Under the pieces are notes generated by a model, which searched no databases, was not told the DNA's origin, and saw only the letters and a program-made list of their open reading frames with translations. From Staphylococcus sp. IVB6214 (GTDB lineage Bacteria; Bacillota; Bacilli; Staphylococcales; Staphylococcaceae), in contig NZ_CP094723.1 of NCBI RefSeq assembly GCF_025558585.1, forward strand, positions 806,001-870,000: a stretch of 64,000 nucleotides of DNA, given 5' to 3'. A program made the position numbers and the translations under genes. This document shows positions 31,832 through 44,211 of this stretch, piece after piece; the stretch's first letter is position 1, and each line of letters starts with the position of its first letter.

Positions 31832-33181
31832 TTGATTAACTATACTGGCTTAAAAGATAAAAAAGTACTTGTACTCGGCATGGCGAAAAGTGGATACGAA
31901 GCAGGGAAGCTATTGCATCGACTCGGTGCAGACGTAACGATAAATGATGGTAAAGATCTGTCTCAAGATCCACATGCAAAAGATTTGGAAGCACTAGGTA
32001 TTAATGTAGTAAGTGGTTCGCATCCTATTGCATTGTTAGATGAAAGTCCCGTTATCGTGAAAAATCCTGGAATACCTTATAGCGTCCCTTTATTACAAGA
32101 AGCAAAAGCAAGAGGATTGAAAATTTTAACGGAAGTTGAGTTGAGTTATTTAATTTCTGAAGCACCTATCATTGGGATTACAGGAACAAATGGTAAAACA
32201 ACAGTGACATCACTGCTTGGAGATATGTTTAATAAGAGTAGAGAAACAGGTCACTTAGCAGGTAACATTGGCTATGTTGCTTCAAAAGTAGCTCAAGATG
32301 TACGTGCGGATGAATATTTGATCACAGAATTATCATCATTCCAATTAATGGGTATTGAACATTACAGACCGCACATTGCGATTGTGACAAACATTTACGA
32401 AGCCCACATTGATTATCATGGTTCTGTGGAAGCTTACCAGGATGCTAAAAAGCAAATTTTCCGTAATCAAACAGAAAGTGATTATTTAATTTTTAATTAT
32501 CAGCAACGTCATTTAATTAATCCTGCTGAAATTAAATCTAATATTTTATATTTTTCAACAGACCAACCAGTCGATGGCATTTATGTTGAAAATGATTATA
32601 TCGTCTACAAAGGTATTCATTTAATTCACTTAGATGATATTGTTTTACCAGGCAAGCACAACTTAGAGAACATTTTAGCAGCGACATTGGCAGCCATTTT
32701 ATCAGGGGTATCAGTAGGTGCGATCATTCAATCATTAACGACATTTTCTGGTATTGCGCATCGCCTTCAATATATCGGTAATAACAAAACGAACAAATAT
32801 TATAATGATTCAAAAGCGACAAACACGTTAGCGACACAATTTGCATTAAAGTCATTTACGCAGCCAATTATTTGGTTGTGTGGTGGATTGGATCGCGGCA
32901 ATGACTTTGACGACTTGATACCATACATGAACAACGTTCGTGTCATGGTTGCATTCGGTGAAACACAAGATAAATTTGTGAAGTTAGGTGAGAGTCAAGG
33001 TAAACTTGTCATTCGAGCAATTGATGTCGTCGATGCTGTCGAGAAGATTCAAGATGTCATCGAACCGAATGATGTTGTGCTACTATCTCCTGCGTGTGCA
33101 AGCTGGGATCAATATGATACATTTGAGCAACGTGGTGACATGTTTACGGCTGCATTCCGCAGTCATTTGCCATCACATTAA
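31832..33181 (+). CDS. murD: UDP-N-acetylmuramoyl-L-alanine:D-glutamate ligase MurD
   Basis: A 449-residue Mur ligase adding D-glutamate in precursor synthesis. The P-loop [11 protein letters not shown] starts at about residue 112. Other Mur family marks are the HIDYHGSVE segment, the NDSKATNT motif and the C-terminal [13 protein letters not shown]. It starts with TTG at 31832, with GGAG about eight bases upstream. It is followed thirteen bases later by divIB. Confidence 0.97.
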   Translation: MINYTGLKDKKVLVLGMAKSGYEAGKLLHRLGADVTINDGKDLSQDPHAKDLEALGINVVSGSHPIALLDESPVIVKNPGIPYSVPLLQEAKARGLKILTEVELSYLISEAPIIGITGTNGKTTVTSLLGDMFNKSRETGHLAGNIGYVASKVAQDVRADEYLITELSSFQLMGIEHYRPHIAIVTNIYEAHIDYHGSVEAYQDAKKQIFRNQTESDYLIFNYQQRHLINPAEIKSNILYFSTDQPVDGIYVENDYIVYKGIHLIHLDDIVLPGKHNLENILAATLAAILSGVSVGAIIQSLTTFSGIAHRLQYIGNNKTNKYYNDSKATNTLATQFALKSFTQPIIWLCGGLDRGNDFDDLIPYMNNVRVMVAFGETQDKFVKLGESQGKLVIRAIDVVDAVEKIQDVIEPNDVVLLSPACASWDQYDTFEQRGDMFTAAFRSHLPSH

Positions 33182-33194
33182 GGATGTGGATGAA

Positions 33195-34088
33195 ATGACT
33201 GAAAAAATCCCAAAAGTTGATCAAACGTTTCTTAAAGAAAAGCGCCTTCGTCAATTGAAAAAGCGCCGTCGCATTCAATTAGGTGTCGTGTTAGGCTTGA
33301 TTTTAATTGTCATTATTATTTTAGCCTATATGTATACGCCGATAAGTCTCGTTAAACAGGTGAATGTACACGGCAATCATTATGTTGCAACAGAGCGAAT
33401 TAAAAAAGACTTAAAGCTTAACAAAGAGACGAGAGTTTATTCGTACGATAGCGGACAAGCTGAAACACGTATTGAAAAACATCCACTCATCAAGGAAGCA
33501 AACATTCGGAAAGGATTATTTGATTCGTTAGATATTCAAATTACAGAACATACCATTGTCGGTATTGTTAATGTAAAAGGCAAAGATGTGCCTGTTGTTG
33601 AAAATGGACGGATATTGAAGTCTTATAACGAAGCAATTCCGAATGAAGCACCATATCTTCAGGGCTTCAAAGGTACAGAAAAACAAAAACTTGTTGAAGC
33701 ACTTGAAAAAATGGATCGTACAACACGTGCGCAAATCTCAGAAATTGTTTATGAGCCAAAGAAGAATCAGCCACACTTAATTCGTTTGTATATGCGTGAT
33801 GGCATTGAAGTGCTCGGTAATACGAAAACAATCGCACAAAAGTTAAAGTATTATCCGAGCATGTCTCAAGCGTTAGATAAGTATGATTCAGGACAGTTAA
33901 AACGATCAGGCTATATTGATTTATCAGTAGGTGCCACATTTATCCCATATGACAACGATGAGAAGGATAATGATGATTCAGCAAGTTCACAACAAGTAGT
34001 GAACAAAACGCAATTAGAAGATGAAGCGAAAAATGAACTGCAAAAAGCTTTGAATAAGATTAAAGAGCGCGATGAAGATGCGCAATAA
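33195..34088 (+). CDS. divIB: Cell division protein DivIB/FtsQ
   Basis: A 297-residue bitopic protein: a basic cytoplasmic tail (KRLRQLKKRRR), one membrane helix (about residues 34-54, GVVLGLILIVIIILAYMY) and a POTRA domain (about 57-125), followed by the beta domain and an acidic Lys/Glu tail. It recruits and stabilises FtsL and DivIC in the divisome. The ATG at 33195 follows AAGGA by about ten bases. A longer open frame upstream overlaps murD and has no ribosome site. Confidence 0.95.
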   Translation: MTEKIPKVDQTFLKEKRLRQLKKRRRIQLGVVLGLILIVIIILAYMYTPISLVKQVNVHGNHYVATERIKKDLKLNKETRVYSYDSGQAETRIEKHPLIKEANIRKGLFDSLDIQITEHTIVGIVNVKGKDVPVVENGRILKSYNEAIPNEAPYLQGFKGTEKQKLVEALEKMDRTTRAQISEIVYEPKKNQPHLIRLYMRDGIEVLGNTKTIAQKLKYYPSMSQALDKYDSGQLKRSGYIDLSVGATFIPYDNDEKDNDDSASSQQVVNKTQLEDEAKNELQKALNKIKERDEDAQ

Positions 34089-34125
34089 GGTCGGGTGTAT
34101 CACCACTCGATTTGGACGATAGTTG

Positions 34126-34224
34126 ATGAAGTTCAACAATGCAATCTTTCATCTCATTCTGATGATGAGTGTACATATCATTTTATTGTCGCTTATTGCC
34201 GGAAAAAAGTTAGATTTTCAATAG
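34126..34224 (+). CDS. Possible 32-residue membrane peptide between divIB and ftsA
   Basis: A small open frame (ATG 34126 to TAG 34222) encodes MKFNNAIFHLILMMSVHI followed by a second hydrophobic stretch and KKLDFQ. The product would be one membrane helix with charged ends. There is no clear ribosome site, and the frame could be chance. It sits in the 218-base gap before ftsA, which also holds the ftsA promoter region. Confidence 0.25.
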   Translation: MKFNNAIFHLILMMSVHIILLSLIAGKKLDFQ

Positions 34225-34282
34225 GTTTATAGTTCACATTAGTAGAGTGTTATTGTAAACTTATAATAGTGTAAATATGTAA

Positions 34283-35692
<1,410 letters not shown>

Positions 35693-35721
35693 TTGGCTAC
35701 AAAGATTAGGAGGAAAATTAA

Positions 35722-36882
35722 ATGTTAGAATTTGAACAAGGGTTTAATCATTTAGCGACACTTAAAGTTATTGGTGTCGGTGGTGGCGGTAACAACGCTG
35801 TAAACCGTATGATCGATCACGGTATGAACAATGTTGAATTTATCGCAATTAATACAGACGGCCAAGCTTTGAACTTATCTAGAGCTGAGTCGAAAATTCA
35901 AATCGGTGAAAAATTAACACGTGGATTAGGTGCAGGTGCTAACCCTGAAATCGGTAAAAAAGCTGCAGAAGAATCACGTGAACAAATTGAAGATGCCATT
36001 CAAGGTGCTGATATGGTATTCGTTACAGCTGGTATGGGTGGCGGTACTGGTACTGGTGCAGCACCAGTTGTAGCCAAAATCGCAAAAGAAATGGGCGCAT
36101 TAACAGTAGGTGTTGTGACACGTCCATTCAGCTTTGAAGGTCGTAAACGTCAAACACAAGCAGCTGCAGGTGTAGAATCTATGAAAGCTGCTGTGGATAC
36201 ATTAATCGTAATCCCTAATGACCGTTTATTAGACATCGTTGATAAGTCAACACCAATGATGGAAGCGTTCAAAGAAGCAGACAATGTATTGCGTCAAGGT
36301 GTACAAGGTATCTCTGACTTAATCGCTGTATCAGGTGAAGTAAACTTAGACTTTGCAGACGTTAAGACAATCATGTCTAACCAAGGTTCAGCATTAATGG
36401 GTATCGGTGTATCTTCTGGTGAAAACCGTGCTGTTGAAGCAGCGAAGAAAGCCATTTCATCACCATTGCTTGAAACATCTATCGTAGGTGCACAAGGTGT
36501 GCTGATGAACATTACAGGTGGCGAATCATTGTCATTATTCGAAGCACAAGAAGCGGCTGATATCGTACAAGATGCAGCTGATGAAGATGTGAACATGATC
36601 TTCGGTACTGTAATTAACCCAGAGCTACAAGATGAGATTGTTGTGACTGTTATTGCGACTGGTTTTGAAGATAAACCATCTTCACAAGCACGCAAACAAG
36701 GTCATTCTGGTTTCGGAGCGAGTGCGACACAAACTCCAGCTAAAGAATCTAACTTTGGTGGTTCAACATCAGTTCAAGATAAAGAAGCTGACACAACACG
36801 TTCACACAGCACTGCTGAAGATGATATTCCAAGCTTCATCCGTAACAGAGAAGAACGACGCTCAAGAAGAACACGTCGCTAA
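35722..36882 (+). CDS. ftsZ: Cell division protein FtsZ
   Basis: A 386-residue tubulin homologue that forms the Z-ring. The GTP-binding motif [10 protein letters not shown] lies at about residues 105-114, the N-terminal [13 protein letters not shown] loop at 16-28, and the T7 synergy loop [11 protein letters not shown] near 208-218. The C-terminal peptide [14 protein letters not shown], after a disordered linker, binds FtsA, SepF and other partners. AGGAGG precedes the ATG. A terminator follows the gene. Confidence 0.98.
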   Translation: MLEFEQGFNHLATLKVIGVGGGGNNAVNRMIDHGMNNVEFIAINTDGQALNLSRAESKIQIGEKLTRGLGAGANPEIGKKAAEESREQIEDAIQGADMVFVTAGMGGGTGTGAAPVVAKIAKEMGALTVGVVTRPFSFEGRKRQTQAAAGVESMKAAVDTLIVIPNDRLLDIVDKSTPMMEAFKEADNVLRQGVQGISDLIAVSGEVNLDFADVKTIMSNQGSALMGIGVSSGENRAVEAAKKAISSPLLETSIVGAQGVLMNITGGESLSLFEAQEAADIVQDAADEDVNMIFGTVINPELQDEIVVTVIATGFEDKPSSQARKQGHSGFGASATQTPAKESNFGGSTSVQDKEADTTRSHSTAEDDIPSFIRNREERRSRRTRR

Positions 36883-36956
36883 TCTTTAACGTCAATATAA
36901 ATATGAGATTGCGAAGAATATTCTTTGGCAATCGATACAGAATTTACGTACGAAAG

Positions 36957-37002
36957 TGCTAGGGCAAATGTCATTACTTCATTGTCCTAGCATTTCGTTT
37001 TT
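36957..37002 (+). terminator. Terminator of the ftsA-ftsZ transcript
   Basis: TGCTAGGGCAA pairs with TTGTCCTAGCA (one G-T pair) in an eleven-base stem, followed by TTTCGTTTTT. It separates ftsZ from the ylm-type genes. Confidence 0.85.
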
Positions 37003-37035
37003 CACGACATCAATGATCAGAAGGGAGTGATATGT

Positions 37036-37857
37036 ATGGAAGCATTTGTTCAACGTGGACATTACTTATCTTATGAACCGGCACTTACACAAGGCATCAC
37101 GCTTGGGTTTACGACACGTCATGGTGGCGTTAGTCCATATCCAAAAGATGCGTTTAATATGGCACGTTATATAGACGATGCACCAGAGAATATTACACAC
37201 CATCAAAATGTTTTGGCTGAAGAGATAGGTATTTCTCGTCAACAGTGGGTCTTTCCAATTCAAACACACGGTCATACAGTTGTTGAAATTACAGCGGCTG
37301 ACCAAGGTAAAAATATTCATGAATTGTCAGATGATGTACTGTATGGTGTCGATGGTATGTATACCTTTGATACAGATACAGTATTAACAATGTGCTATGC
37401 CGATTGTGTTCCTATTTACTTTTACAGTCCCAAACATCATTTTATCGGACTTGTGCATGCAGGTTGGCGTGGTACAGTTCAGCAAATTGTTTATGAATTG
37501 ATAAAACAGTTTTCATATGATGCGAGAGACTTACATGTTGTCATTGGACCAGCTACATCAAATTCTTATGAGATTAATGATGATATCCTGTCAAAGTTCA
37601 AACAACTTCCAATAGATGTCACACCGATGATCGATACACGTGATGACGATAGACATGGGATTGACTTGAAGCATATTAACAAACAACTGTGTATGTATTA
37701 TGGGGTATCTGAATCCAATATTTATTGTACAGAGCATGCGACATCAGAGGAGTTAGATCGGTTTTTCTCATATCGTATTGAAAAAGGAAATACCGGACGC
37801 ATGCTTGCCTTCATATCACAATCTAGCGAAGGGGCGATGAATCAAAATGTCAGTTAA
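37036..37857 (+). CDS. pgeF: Purine nucleoside phosphorylase / peptidoglycan editing factor PgeF (YlmD, DUF152)
   Basis: A 273-residue DUF152/laccase-fold protein. The ATG at 37036 fits GGGAG better than the GTG at 37027. Zinc-site motifs are visible: [11 protein letters not shown] with its cysteines, and [10 protein letters not shown] with the conserved histidine. In E. coli the homologue removes wrongly placed serine from UDP-MurNAc; other homologues act as purine nucleoside phosphorylases. Either activity is inferred. It overlaps the next gene by eleven bases. Confidence 0.9.
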   Translation: MEAFVQRGHYLSYEPALTQGITLGFTTRHGGVSPYPKDAFNMARYIDDAPENITHHQNVLAEEIGISRQQWVFPIQTHGHTVVEITAADQGKNIHELSDDVLYGVDGMYTFDTDTVLTMCYADCVPIYFYSPKHHFIGLVHAGWRGTVQQIVYELIKQFSYDARDLHVVIGPATSNSYEINDDILSKFKQLPIDVTPMIDTRDDDRHGIDLKHINKQLCMYYGVSESNIYCTEHATSEELDRFFSYRIEKGNTGRMLAFISQSSEGAMNQNVS

Positions 37858-38521
37858 AGAGAACTTTAATGAAATTGAAAACACATTGAAACAACATATT
37901 TCACATGATGGTGACGGCACATTGCCAAACGTGATTGCCGTTACAAAATATGTTACAATAGAGCGAGCTCAAGAAGCTTATGATGCAGGGCTACGTCACT
38001 TTGGTGAGAATCGTCTGGAAGGTTTTTTAGAGAAAAAGGCGGCATTACCAGATGATGTAACGATGCATTTTATCGGTTCATTACAATCACGAAAAGTAAA
38101 AGATGTCATCAATGAGATCGATTACTTACATGCGTTAGACCGAAAAAGTTTAGCGAAAGAAATCAATAAACGCGCGGAACATGAAATTAAATGCTTTGTA
38201 CAAGTTAACGTATCAGGTGAGGCATCAAAACACGGTGTCAGCCTCGACGAAGTCTTGCCGTTTATTGAGATGCTGGAGACGTATGAACACATCCGTGTTG
38301 TAGGGTTAATGACGATGGCACCTTATACGGATGATGAAGCATATTTGAAGTCAATATTTAAACAACTTAAACATAAACGTGATGAGATCCAAGCACAACA
38401 TTTATCTCATGCCCCATGTACAGAACTGTCTATGGGAATGAGTAATGATTATGCTCTTGCAACAGAAGAAGGCGCAACATTTGTTAGGATCGGCACGCGT
38501 CTAGTAGGAAAAGAGGAGTGA
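37847..38521 (+). CDS. PLP-binding homeostasis protein (YggS/YlmE family)
   Basis: A 224-residue single-domain TIM-barrel protein of the alanine racemase-like type. The PLP lysine is in IAVTKYV at about residue 36, and FGENR and FIGSLQSRK are characteristic. The C-terminal [11 protein letters not shown] and VRIGTRLVG form the phosphate-binding loop. These proteins buffer pyridoxal phosphate and amino-acid pools. It starts inside pgeF and is followed by sepF after four bases. Confidence 0.94.
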   Translation: MSVKENFNEIENTLKQHISHDGDGTLPNVIAVTKYVTIERAQEAYDAGLRHFGENRLEGFLEKKAALPDDVTMHFIGSLQSRKVKDVINEIDYLHALDRKSLAKEINKRAEHEIKCFVQVNVSGEASKHGVSLDEVLPFIEMLETYEHIRVVGLMTMAPYTDDEAYLKSIFKQLKHKRDEIQAQHLSHAPCTELSMGMSNDYALATEEGATFVRIGTRLVGKEE

Positions 38522-38525
38522 ACTC

Positions 38526-39092
38526 ATGGCAATTAAAGATTTGTTCAACGGTTTTTTTACAATTGAAGAAGAAGAGGATACGTTTGTAGAAGAACAAGAA
38601 GCACGTCAACAACAGCGTAAAGCGTCTGAGACGGCACAAGCGTCGAAGCCAGCACATGAACGTCCACGTGCGATTCAATCAGTGCCTAAAAAGCAACCAA
38701 CACGTATCAAAACACCGAAGAACGAACGTTTACATCAAGTGCCGCAGCAATCGAATAATCAAGGACAGGGGAACGTGGTAAGTATGAATCAGTCTCAAGA
38801 AGTGGAACAAAATGGTAGCTCGAAAATGTGCTTGTTTGAGCCACGTGTGTTTTCTGACACGCAAGACATTGCAGACGAACTTAAAAATCGTCGTGCCACT
38901 TTAGTAAACTTGCAACGTATTGATCAAGTGTCTGCGAAGCGTATTATCGACTTCCTTAGCGGGACTGTTTATGCGATTGGTGGCGATATTCAACGCGTAG
39001 GTGCGGATATTTTCTTATGTACACCTGACAATGTAGAAGTTGCTGGTAGTATTACGGATCAAATCGAATCAATGGAGACGCAATACGAATAA
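38526..39092 (+). CDS. sepF: Cell division protein SepF
   Basis: A 188-residue protein: an N-terminal amphipathic membrane helix ([13 protein letters not shown]), an acidic then glutamine-rich linker, and the C-terminal SepF domain ([21 protein letters not shown], then [21 protein letters not shown]). SepF forms rings that bundle FtsZ and provides an alternative membrane anchor. The gene order yggS-sepF-yggT-ylmH-divIVA is the usual firmicute ylm arrangement. Confidence 0.96.
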   Translation: MAIKDLFNGFFTIEEEEDTFVEEQEARQQQRKASETAQASKPAHERPRAIQSVPKKQPTRIKTPKNERLHQVPQQSNNQGQGNVVSMNQSQEVEQNGSSKMCLFEPRVFSDTQDIADELKNRRATLVNLQRIDQVSAKRIIDFLSGTVYAIGGDIQRVGADIFLCTPDNVEVAGSITDQIESMETQYE

Positions 39093-39102
39093 GGAGATAA
39101 AC

Positions 39103-39396
39103 ATGAGTGTAGAATTATTACAAACGATCGTACAATTCATTCTATTTGTTGTACGTATATACTCAATCGGGATGATTATTTATATTTTCATGTCATGGAT
39201 ACCTGGTGCAAGGGAAAGTATTGTCGGACAATATATGGCAAAATTATATGAGCCATACTTAGGAATCTTCCGTCGTTTTATTCCGCCATTAGGAGGCATG
39301 CTTGATCTATCACCGGTTGTCGCTTTTATCGTCTTGAATTTATTTTCTCGCGGTATCATTGCGATATATTATTTTATTATCAATCAATTTTATTAA
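39103..39396 (+). CDS. YggT family membrane protein
   Basis: A 97-residue protein with two hydrophobic helices (near residues 7-30 and 62-90). Between them lies the family motif MSWIPGARESIVGQYMAKLYEPYLGIFRRFIPP. The ATG at 39103 follows AAGGAG. Members sit in the ylm cluster and have been linked to division or osmotic tolerance without a settled function. Confidence 0.92.
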   Translation: MSVELLQTIVQFILFVVRIYSIGMIIYIFMSWIPGARESIVGQYMAKLYEPYLGIFRRFIPPLGGMLDLSPVVAFIVLNLFSRGIIAIYYFIINQFY

Positions 39397-39464
39397 TATA
39401 ACAGTAATGTTATATTAAGATGAATATTTGTCTAAATATTTTCGTAAAGTTGCTTAAACGATTG

Positions 39465-39504
39465 ATCCCGTACTAGGACACTTTGTCTTATTACGGGATT
39501 TTTC
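39465..39504 (+). terminator. Intrinsic terminator-like hairpin between yggT and ylmH
   Basis: ATCCCGTA pairs with TACGGGAT, with extra pairing inside (AGGACA with TGTCTT), followed by TTTTT. It lies 38 bases before the ylmH start region. A second AT-rich palindrome (TAATATAAC with GTTATATTA) lies just upstream near 39395-39418. Confidence 0.7.
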
Positions 39505-39541
39505 ACATAACGTATGACGATAACATCATGTTGAATAAGGA

Positions 39542-40321
39542 GTGTCTAAAATCGATATATATCAACATTTTAGGGTGGAAGAACGTCCGATTATTGATAA
39601 TTTGTTAGATAAAGTACGTACTGCATCACAACAATATGCCCCTGTTCTAACATATTTTTTAGATCCAAGAAGTCAATATATTTTAGAAGTGATTGTGGGG
39701 AGTTTTCCAGAGATGAATGTTCACTTCAATGGAGGACAAAATGCAGAACGTTGTCGTGCAGTTATTGCGCCTGACTACTATGTTCCACAAGAAGCGGATT
39801 TTGAACTGACAGTGATTGAAGTAGATTATCCTGAAAAGTTTGTGACACTCGAACACCGTCATATATTAGGGACAATCATGTCACTTGGAATTGAGCGAGA
39901 ACAAGTAGGAGATATTATTGTAGGAGATCGAATTCAGTTTGTTTTGACAAATCAGCTAGAATCTTATATTATGATGGAATTAAGAAAGATTAAAGGGGCA
40001 ACAGTTAAACTTCATATCGTTTCCTTGCAAGATATGGTACAATCTAAAGCATACTGGCAAACAGTAGATGCGACTGTAAGCGCACTGCGTCTTGATGTTG
40101 TATTGAAAGAAATGATACATAAATCTCGGTCGATTGCAAAAGAACTGATACAGCGTAAACGTGTAAAAGTGAACCACACTGTGATTGAAGCAGTTGATTA
40201 TCAATTGGAACAAGGTGACTTATTATCCATACAAGGTTTTGGGAGAGCACGTATTACCGCAGTTGGTGATCGTACAAAAAAAGATAAATTGAGAATAACC
40301 TATCAAACATTATTTAAATAG
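39542..40321 (+). CDS. ylmH: YlmH, S4-domain RNA-binding protein
   Basis: A 259-residue protein with an N-terminal ylmH domain and a C-terminal S4 domain (residues about 181-245, LRLDVVLKEMIHKSRSIAKELIQRKRVKVN). YlmH rescues stalled large ribosomal subunits in Bacillus in parallel with RqcH. The start is odd: GTG at 39542 begins at the last base of the AAGGAG site (39537-39542). The codon eight bases beyond that site is ATC at 39551, after which the reading continues DIYQHF, the usual N-terminus of the family. ATC may therefore be the true initiation codon. Confidence 0.92.
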   Translation: MSKIDIYQHFRVEERPIIDNLLDKVRTASQQYAPVLTYFLDPRSQYILEVIVGSFPEMNVHFNGGQNAERCRAVIAPDYYVPQEADFELTVIEVDYPEKFVTLEHRHILGTIMSLGIEREQVGDIIVGDRIQFVLTNQLESYIMMELRKIKGATVKLHIVSLQDMVQSKAYWQTVDATVSALRLDVVLKEMIHKSRSIAKELIQRKRVKVNHTVIEAVDYQLEQGDLLSIQGFGRARITAVGDRTKKDKLRITYQTLFK

Positions 40322-40346
40322 TGTATGATGGAGGAGGACACTTATC

Positions 40347-40955
40347 ATGGCTTATACACCAAGTGAAATTAAAAATAAATCATTCACACGAATTAAAAAT
40401 GGTTTTGAACCGACAGAAGTCGAATCATATTTGAGTGAATTATCTCGTGAAATTGAACGCTTAAAAGAAGACAAAAAGCAATTGGAGCAGTTTTTAGCTG
40501 AGCGTGATTCACACATTCAATCATTCAAAGAAGTTGAAAAGTCAGTCGGGGAAGCACTTGTGAGTGCACAGCGTGCTGCAGATGAAACAAAAGCCGCTGC
40601 ACAAAAAGAACAAGAAGCAATCATTGCCAAAGCACAAGCTGAGGGTGACCGTATTGTGAATGATAGCCTTGAAAAGGCACGTCGTATTTCATTCCAAACA
40701 GAAGATATGAAGCGTCAATCAAAAGTCTTTCGTTCACGATTCAAGATGCTTGTTGAAGCGCAGTTAGATTTGTTAAAAAATGATGATTGGGATTACTTAC
40801 TCAATTATGATTTGGATGCACAACAAGTCACTGAGGAAAACTTTGCACATTTAAGTGAACAAGATATTACGGAAGCTGACAAAGAAAAAAGTTCAGAATC
40901 CAAAGAACAAAAAGAACAAAAAGAACAAAAAGAGACAGACAAGCAAGAGAAATAA
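40347..40955 (+). CDS. divIVA: Cell division/pole protein DivIVA
   Basis: A 202-residue coiled-coil protein. The N-terminal lipid-binding domain has YTPSEIKNKSFTRI and the following GFEPTEVESYLSEL. A coiled coil covers about 30-150, and the tail is made of repeated KEQKEQ units (about 180-195). It senses negative membrane curvature and recruits partners at the septum. GGAGG precedes the ATG. It is the last gene of the division cluster before the ileS T-box. Confidence 0.96.
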   Translation: MAYTPSEIKNKSFTRIKNGFEPTEVESYLSELSREIERLKEDKKQLEQFLAERDSHIQSFKEVEKSVGEALVSAQRAADETKAAAQKEQEAIIAKAQAEGDRIVNDSLEKARRISFQTEDMKRQSKVFRSRFKMLVEAQLDLLKNDDWDYLLNYDLDAQQVTEENFAHLSEQDITEADKEKSSESKEQKEQKEQKETDKQEK

Positions 40956-40959
40956 GTCA

Positions 40960-41120
40960 TGATGACAGCGAGCTAGGGTTGGTGGGAGCCTAGTAGAGGA
41001 CCTTTTCTTGTATCACTGGCTTTTAAGATGAATATATATTTACGAGAGAACTCTAAGCTGAGTTAATCAGGGTGGTACCGCGGTATAGCCGTCCCTGTTA
41101 TTGAGCTTAGAGTTCTTTCT
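40960..41120 (+). promoter_or_regulatory. T-box riboswitch of ileS
   Basis: A leader typical of tRNA-sensing T-boxes lies before ileS. The T-box sequence AGGGTGGTACCGCG is at 41069-41082, and GAGCTAGGGTTGGTGGGAGC near 40970-40995 forms stem I. The probable specifier is ATC (isoleucine) in TGTATCACT at about 41015-41023. The terminator stem pairs AGAACTCTAAGCT (41047-41059) with AGCTTAGAGTTCT (41104-41116) and is followed by a TTCT run. Uncharged tRNA-Ile should block the terminator and raise IleRS. Confidence 0.9.
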
Positions 41121-41141
41121 AGTTAAAGGAGTGTATAGAAT

Positions 41142-43889
41142 ATGGAGTACAAGGATACATTATTAATGCCAAAAACAAAATTTCCAATGCGTGGGGGATT
41201 ACCGAACAAAGAACCTCAAATTCAGGAAAAGTGGCGTGAGCAAGATTTATACAACAAGCTTTTAGCAAAAAATGAAGGGAAACCACACTTCATTTTGCAT
41301 GATGGCCCACCTTATGCGAATGGTAACTTACATATGGGACATGCGCTAAACAAAATTTTAAAAGACTTTATCGTACGTTATAAAACGATGCAAGGTTTTT
41401 ACACACCGTATGTACCAGGTTGGGATACACATGGCTTACCGATTGAACAAGCATTGACGAAAAAGGGCGTCAAGCGTAAAGAAATGTCAACAGCTGAGTT
41501 CCGTAAAATGTGTGAAGCTTTTGCGATGGAACAAATCGAAAATCAAAAAGCAGACTTCCGACGTTTAGGTGTAAATGGAGACTTTGATAATCCATACATC
41601 ACGTTGAAACCAGAATATGAAGCCGCACAAATCCGTGTGTTTGGTGAGATGGCTGATCGTGGCTTAATCTACAAAGGTAAAAAGCCTGTTTACTGGTCAC
41701 CATCAAGTGAATCATCACTTGCAGAAGCGGAAATCGAATACCACGATAAACAATCAGCGTCTATTTACGTTGCATTCGATATCAAAGATGCAAAAGGCGT
41801 TGTAGATGAAGATGCGAAGTTCATTATTTGGACAACAACACCATGGACATTACCAGCAAACGTTGCTATCAGTGTGCATCCAGAGTTAACCTATGTACAA
41901 ATGAATGTGGAAGGCACAAAATATATTGTTGCTGAAGCATTATTAGATGAAGTTGCAGAACAACTTGGCTGGGATAAGGAAACAATTGTGCGTGAAAAAG
42001 AAGTCAAAGGTTCAGAACTTGAATATGTAGAAGCACAACATCCATTCATCGATCGTGTTTCATTAGTGATCAATGGTGAACATGTTACAACAGATGCAGG
42101 TACAGGTTGTGTACATACAGCACCTGGACACGGGGAAGATGACTATATCGTGGGTCAAAAATACGACTTAGAAGTGATTAGCCCAGTTGACGCGAAAGGT
42201 GTATTCACTGAAGAAGCGGGTCAATTCGAAGGTATGTTCTATGATAAAGCAAACAAAGCAATTACTGAGTTATTAACTGAGAAAGGTTCGTTATTAAAAC
42301 TAGACTTCATCACGCATAGTTACCCACATGACTGGCGTACGAAAAAACCAGTTATTTTCAGAGCAACACCACAATGGTTTGCTTCAATTTCAAAAGTTCG
42401 TCAAGATATCCTTGATGCGATCGATCAAACAAAATTCAAGGTCGATTGGGGTAAAACACGTATCTACAACATGATCCGTGATCGTGGCGAATGGGTAATC
42501 TCACGTCAACGTGTTTGGGGTGTACCACTTCCAGTATTCTACGCTGAAAATGGTGACATCATCATGACGAAAGAAACAGTCTATCACGTAGCAGATTTAT
42601 TTGAAGAACATGGATCAAATATTTGGTTCGAACGTGAAGCAAAAGACTTATTACCAGAAGGATTCACACATCCTGGTAGCCCGAACGGTATCTTCACAAA
42701 AGAAGAAGACATCATGGATGTATGGTTCGACTCAGGTTCTTCACATCGTGGTGTATTAGAAACACGACCAGAGTTAAGCTTCCCGGCAGATATGTACCTA
42801 GAAGGTAGTGACCAATATCGTGGTTGGTTCAACTCATCAATCACAACTTCTGTTGCGACACGTAACGTTTCACCATACAAAATGTTATTATCACATGGTT
42901 TCGTAATGGACGGCGAAGGTAAAAAAATGAGTAAATCACTCGGTAACGTTATCGTTCCGGATACAGTTGTGAAACAGAAAGGTGCAGACATTGCACGTTT
43001 ATGGGTGAGTTCAGTAGATTACCTTGCTGACGTTCGTATCTCTGAAGAAATCTTAAAGCAAGTTGCAGATGTATACCGTAAAATCCGTAATACGTTACGT
43101 TTCTTACTTGGTAACGTTAGTGACTATAATCCTGAAACAGATAAAGTGGCTGAAAGTGACTTATTAGAAGTTGATCGTTACATCTTAAACCGTCTACGTG
43201 AGTTCACAAACAGTACTTTAGAACACTTTGATAACTACGATTATTTAGATATCTACCAAGAAATCCAAAACTTCATCAACGTGGAATTAAGTAACTTCTA
43301 CTTAGACTATGGTAAAGATATCCTATATATCGAAGCACAATCAGCACACAAACGTCGCAGTATGCAAACGGTGTTATACGAAATCTTAGTCAATATGACA
43401 AAATTATTAGCACCAATCATTCCACATACAGCTGACGAAGTATGGTCACACATCGAACAAGAAACAGTAGAAAGTGTTCATTTGACAGATATGCCAAAAG
43501 CAGAAGAAGTAGACCAAGCTTTATTAGACAAATGGTCACAATTCATGGCATTACGTGACGATGTAAACCGTGCATTAGAAGCAGCACGTAATGAAAAAGT
43601 TATCGGTAAATCATTAGAAGCAAAAGTACGAATCGGTAACAGCGAATCATTCGATACAGTCGAATTCTTAAAAGACTTCAGTGACTTGAATCAGTTGTTC
43701 ATCGTTTCTCAAGTTGAAGTTGTTGATGCTCCGACAGGTCAAGCATATCAACATGCAACAGTTGAAATTGCAAAAGCAGACGGTGAAAAATGTGAACGTT
43801 GCTGGAATTACAGCGATAGCTTAGGTACAGTAGGCGAGTTAACAAACTTATGTCCACGCTGTCAACAAGTTGTAAAAACACTTGGCTAA
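41142..43889 (+). CDS. ileS: Isoleucyl-tRNA synthetase
   Basis: A 915-residue class I synthetase. The HIGH-type motif is in [14 protein letters not shown] (about residue 57-70), the editing domain follows, and KMSKS is in [11 protein letters not shown] near residue 594. The C-terminal zinc-binding part has CERCWNY and CPRC. The length fits the bacterial form, not the mupirocin-resistant eukaryote-like form. Regulated by the T-box just upstream; a terminator follows. Confidence 0.98.
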   Translation: MEYKDTLLMPKTKFPMRGGLPNKEPQIQEKWREQDLYNKLLAKNEGKPHFILHDGPPYANGNLHMGHALNKILKDFIVRYKTMQGFYTPYVPGWDTHGLPIEQALTKKGVKRKEMSTAEFRKMCEAFAMEQIENQKADFRRLGVNGDFDNPYITLKPEYEAAQIRVFGEMADRGLIYKGKKPVYWSPSSESSLAEAEIEYHDKQSASIYVAFDIKDAKGVVDEDAKFIIWTTTPWTLPANVAISVHPELTYVQMNVEGTKYIVAEALLDEVAEQLGWDKETIVREKEVKGSELEYVEAQHPFIDRVSLVINGEHVTTDAGTGCVHTAPGHGEDDYIVGQKYDLEVISPVDAKGVFTEEAGQFEGMFYDKANKAITELLTEKGSLLKLDFITHSYPHDWRTKKPVIFRATPQWFASISKVRQDILDAIDQTKFKVDWGKTRIYNMIRDRGEWVISRQRVWGVPLPVFYAENGDIIMTKETVYHVADLFEEHGSNIWFEREAKDLLPEGFTHPGSPNGIFTKEEDIMDVWFDSGSSHRGVLETRPELSFPADMYLEGSDQYRGWFNSSITTSVATRNVSPYKMLLSHGFVMDGEGKKMSKSLGNVIVPDTVVKQKGADIARLWVSSVDYLADVRISEEILKQVADVYRKIRNTLRFLLGNVSDYNPETDKVAESDLLEVDRYILNRLREFTNSTLEHFDNYDYLDIYQEIQNFINVELSNFYLDYGKDILYIEAQSAHKRRSMQTVLYEILVNMTKLLAPIIPHTADEVWSHIEQETVESVHLTDMPKAEEVDQALLDKWSQFMALRDDVNRALEAARNEKVIGKSLEAKVRIGNSESFDTVEFLKDFSDLNQLFIVSQVEVVDAPTGQAYQHATVEIAKADGEKCERCWNYSDSLGTVGELTNLCPRCQQVVKTLG

Positions 43890-43917
43890 GAAATATTAGC
43901 ATTAAAGATTAATAAGC

Positions 43918-43968
43918 GAGCCACCTTTTAAACAAAGTATTGTTTAAAGGGTGGCTCCTTTTTAGGAT
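43918..43968 (+). terminator. Terminator of ileS
   Basis: GAGCCACC pairs with GGTGGCTC; inside, TTAAACAA pairs with TTGTTTAA around a short loop. CCTTTTT follows. Confidence 0.9.
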
Positions 43969-44049
43969 TCATAGAATTATTTTCGCCTATCATTTTCTAT
44001 GGCATAAAAATTGGCAATGTATTGTGTTAATAACATCTATGAATGAATA

Positions 44050-44078
44050 TTTACACATAAAATAATTTAGTATATTAT
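44050..44078 (+). promoter_or_regulatory. Promoter of the decayed metallopeptidase gene
   Basis: TTTACA and TATTAT are separated by exactly 17 bases in an AT-rich region. The start of transcription would be about 44085, giving a leader of some 125 bases with an AAAGGGG ribosome site before ATG 44212. Otherwise the 250 bases between the ileS terminator and this gene hold nothing else that I can support. Confidence 0.55.
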
Positions 44079-44211
44079 CTTTGTAAACACATATAGATCG
44101 GCTATTAATACAAAATATTGGAGTTACACGATAGGGAGTTAATCAATAAAATTTTGAATTAGAAAAACAATTTGTTAAAAAGTAATAAAATCCGATAGAA
44201 AGGGGAAATAG

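Noticed and set aside
32988..33194. N-terminal extension of divIB overlapping murD
   Set aside because: No ribosome site; the extension has no membrane or family character, and ATG 33195 has AAGGA upstream.
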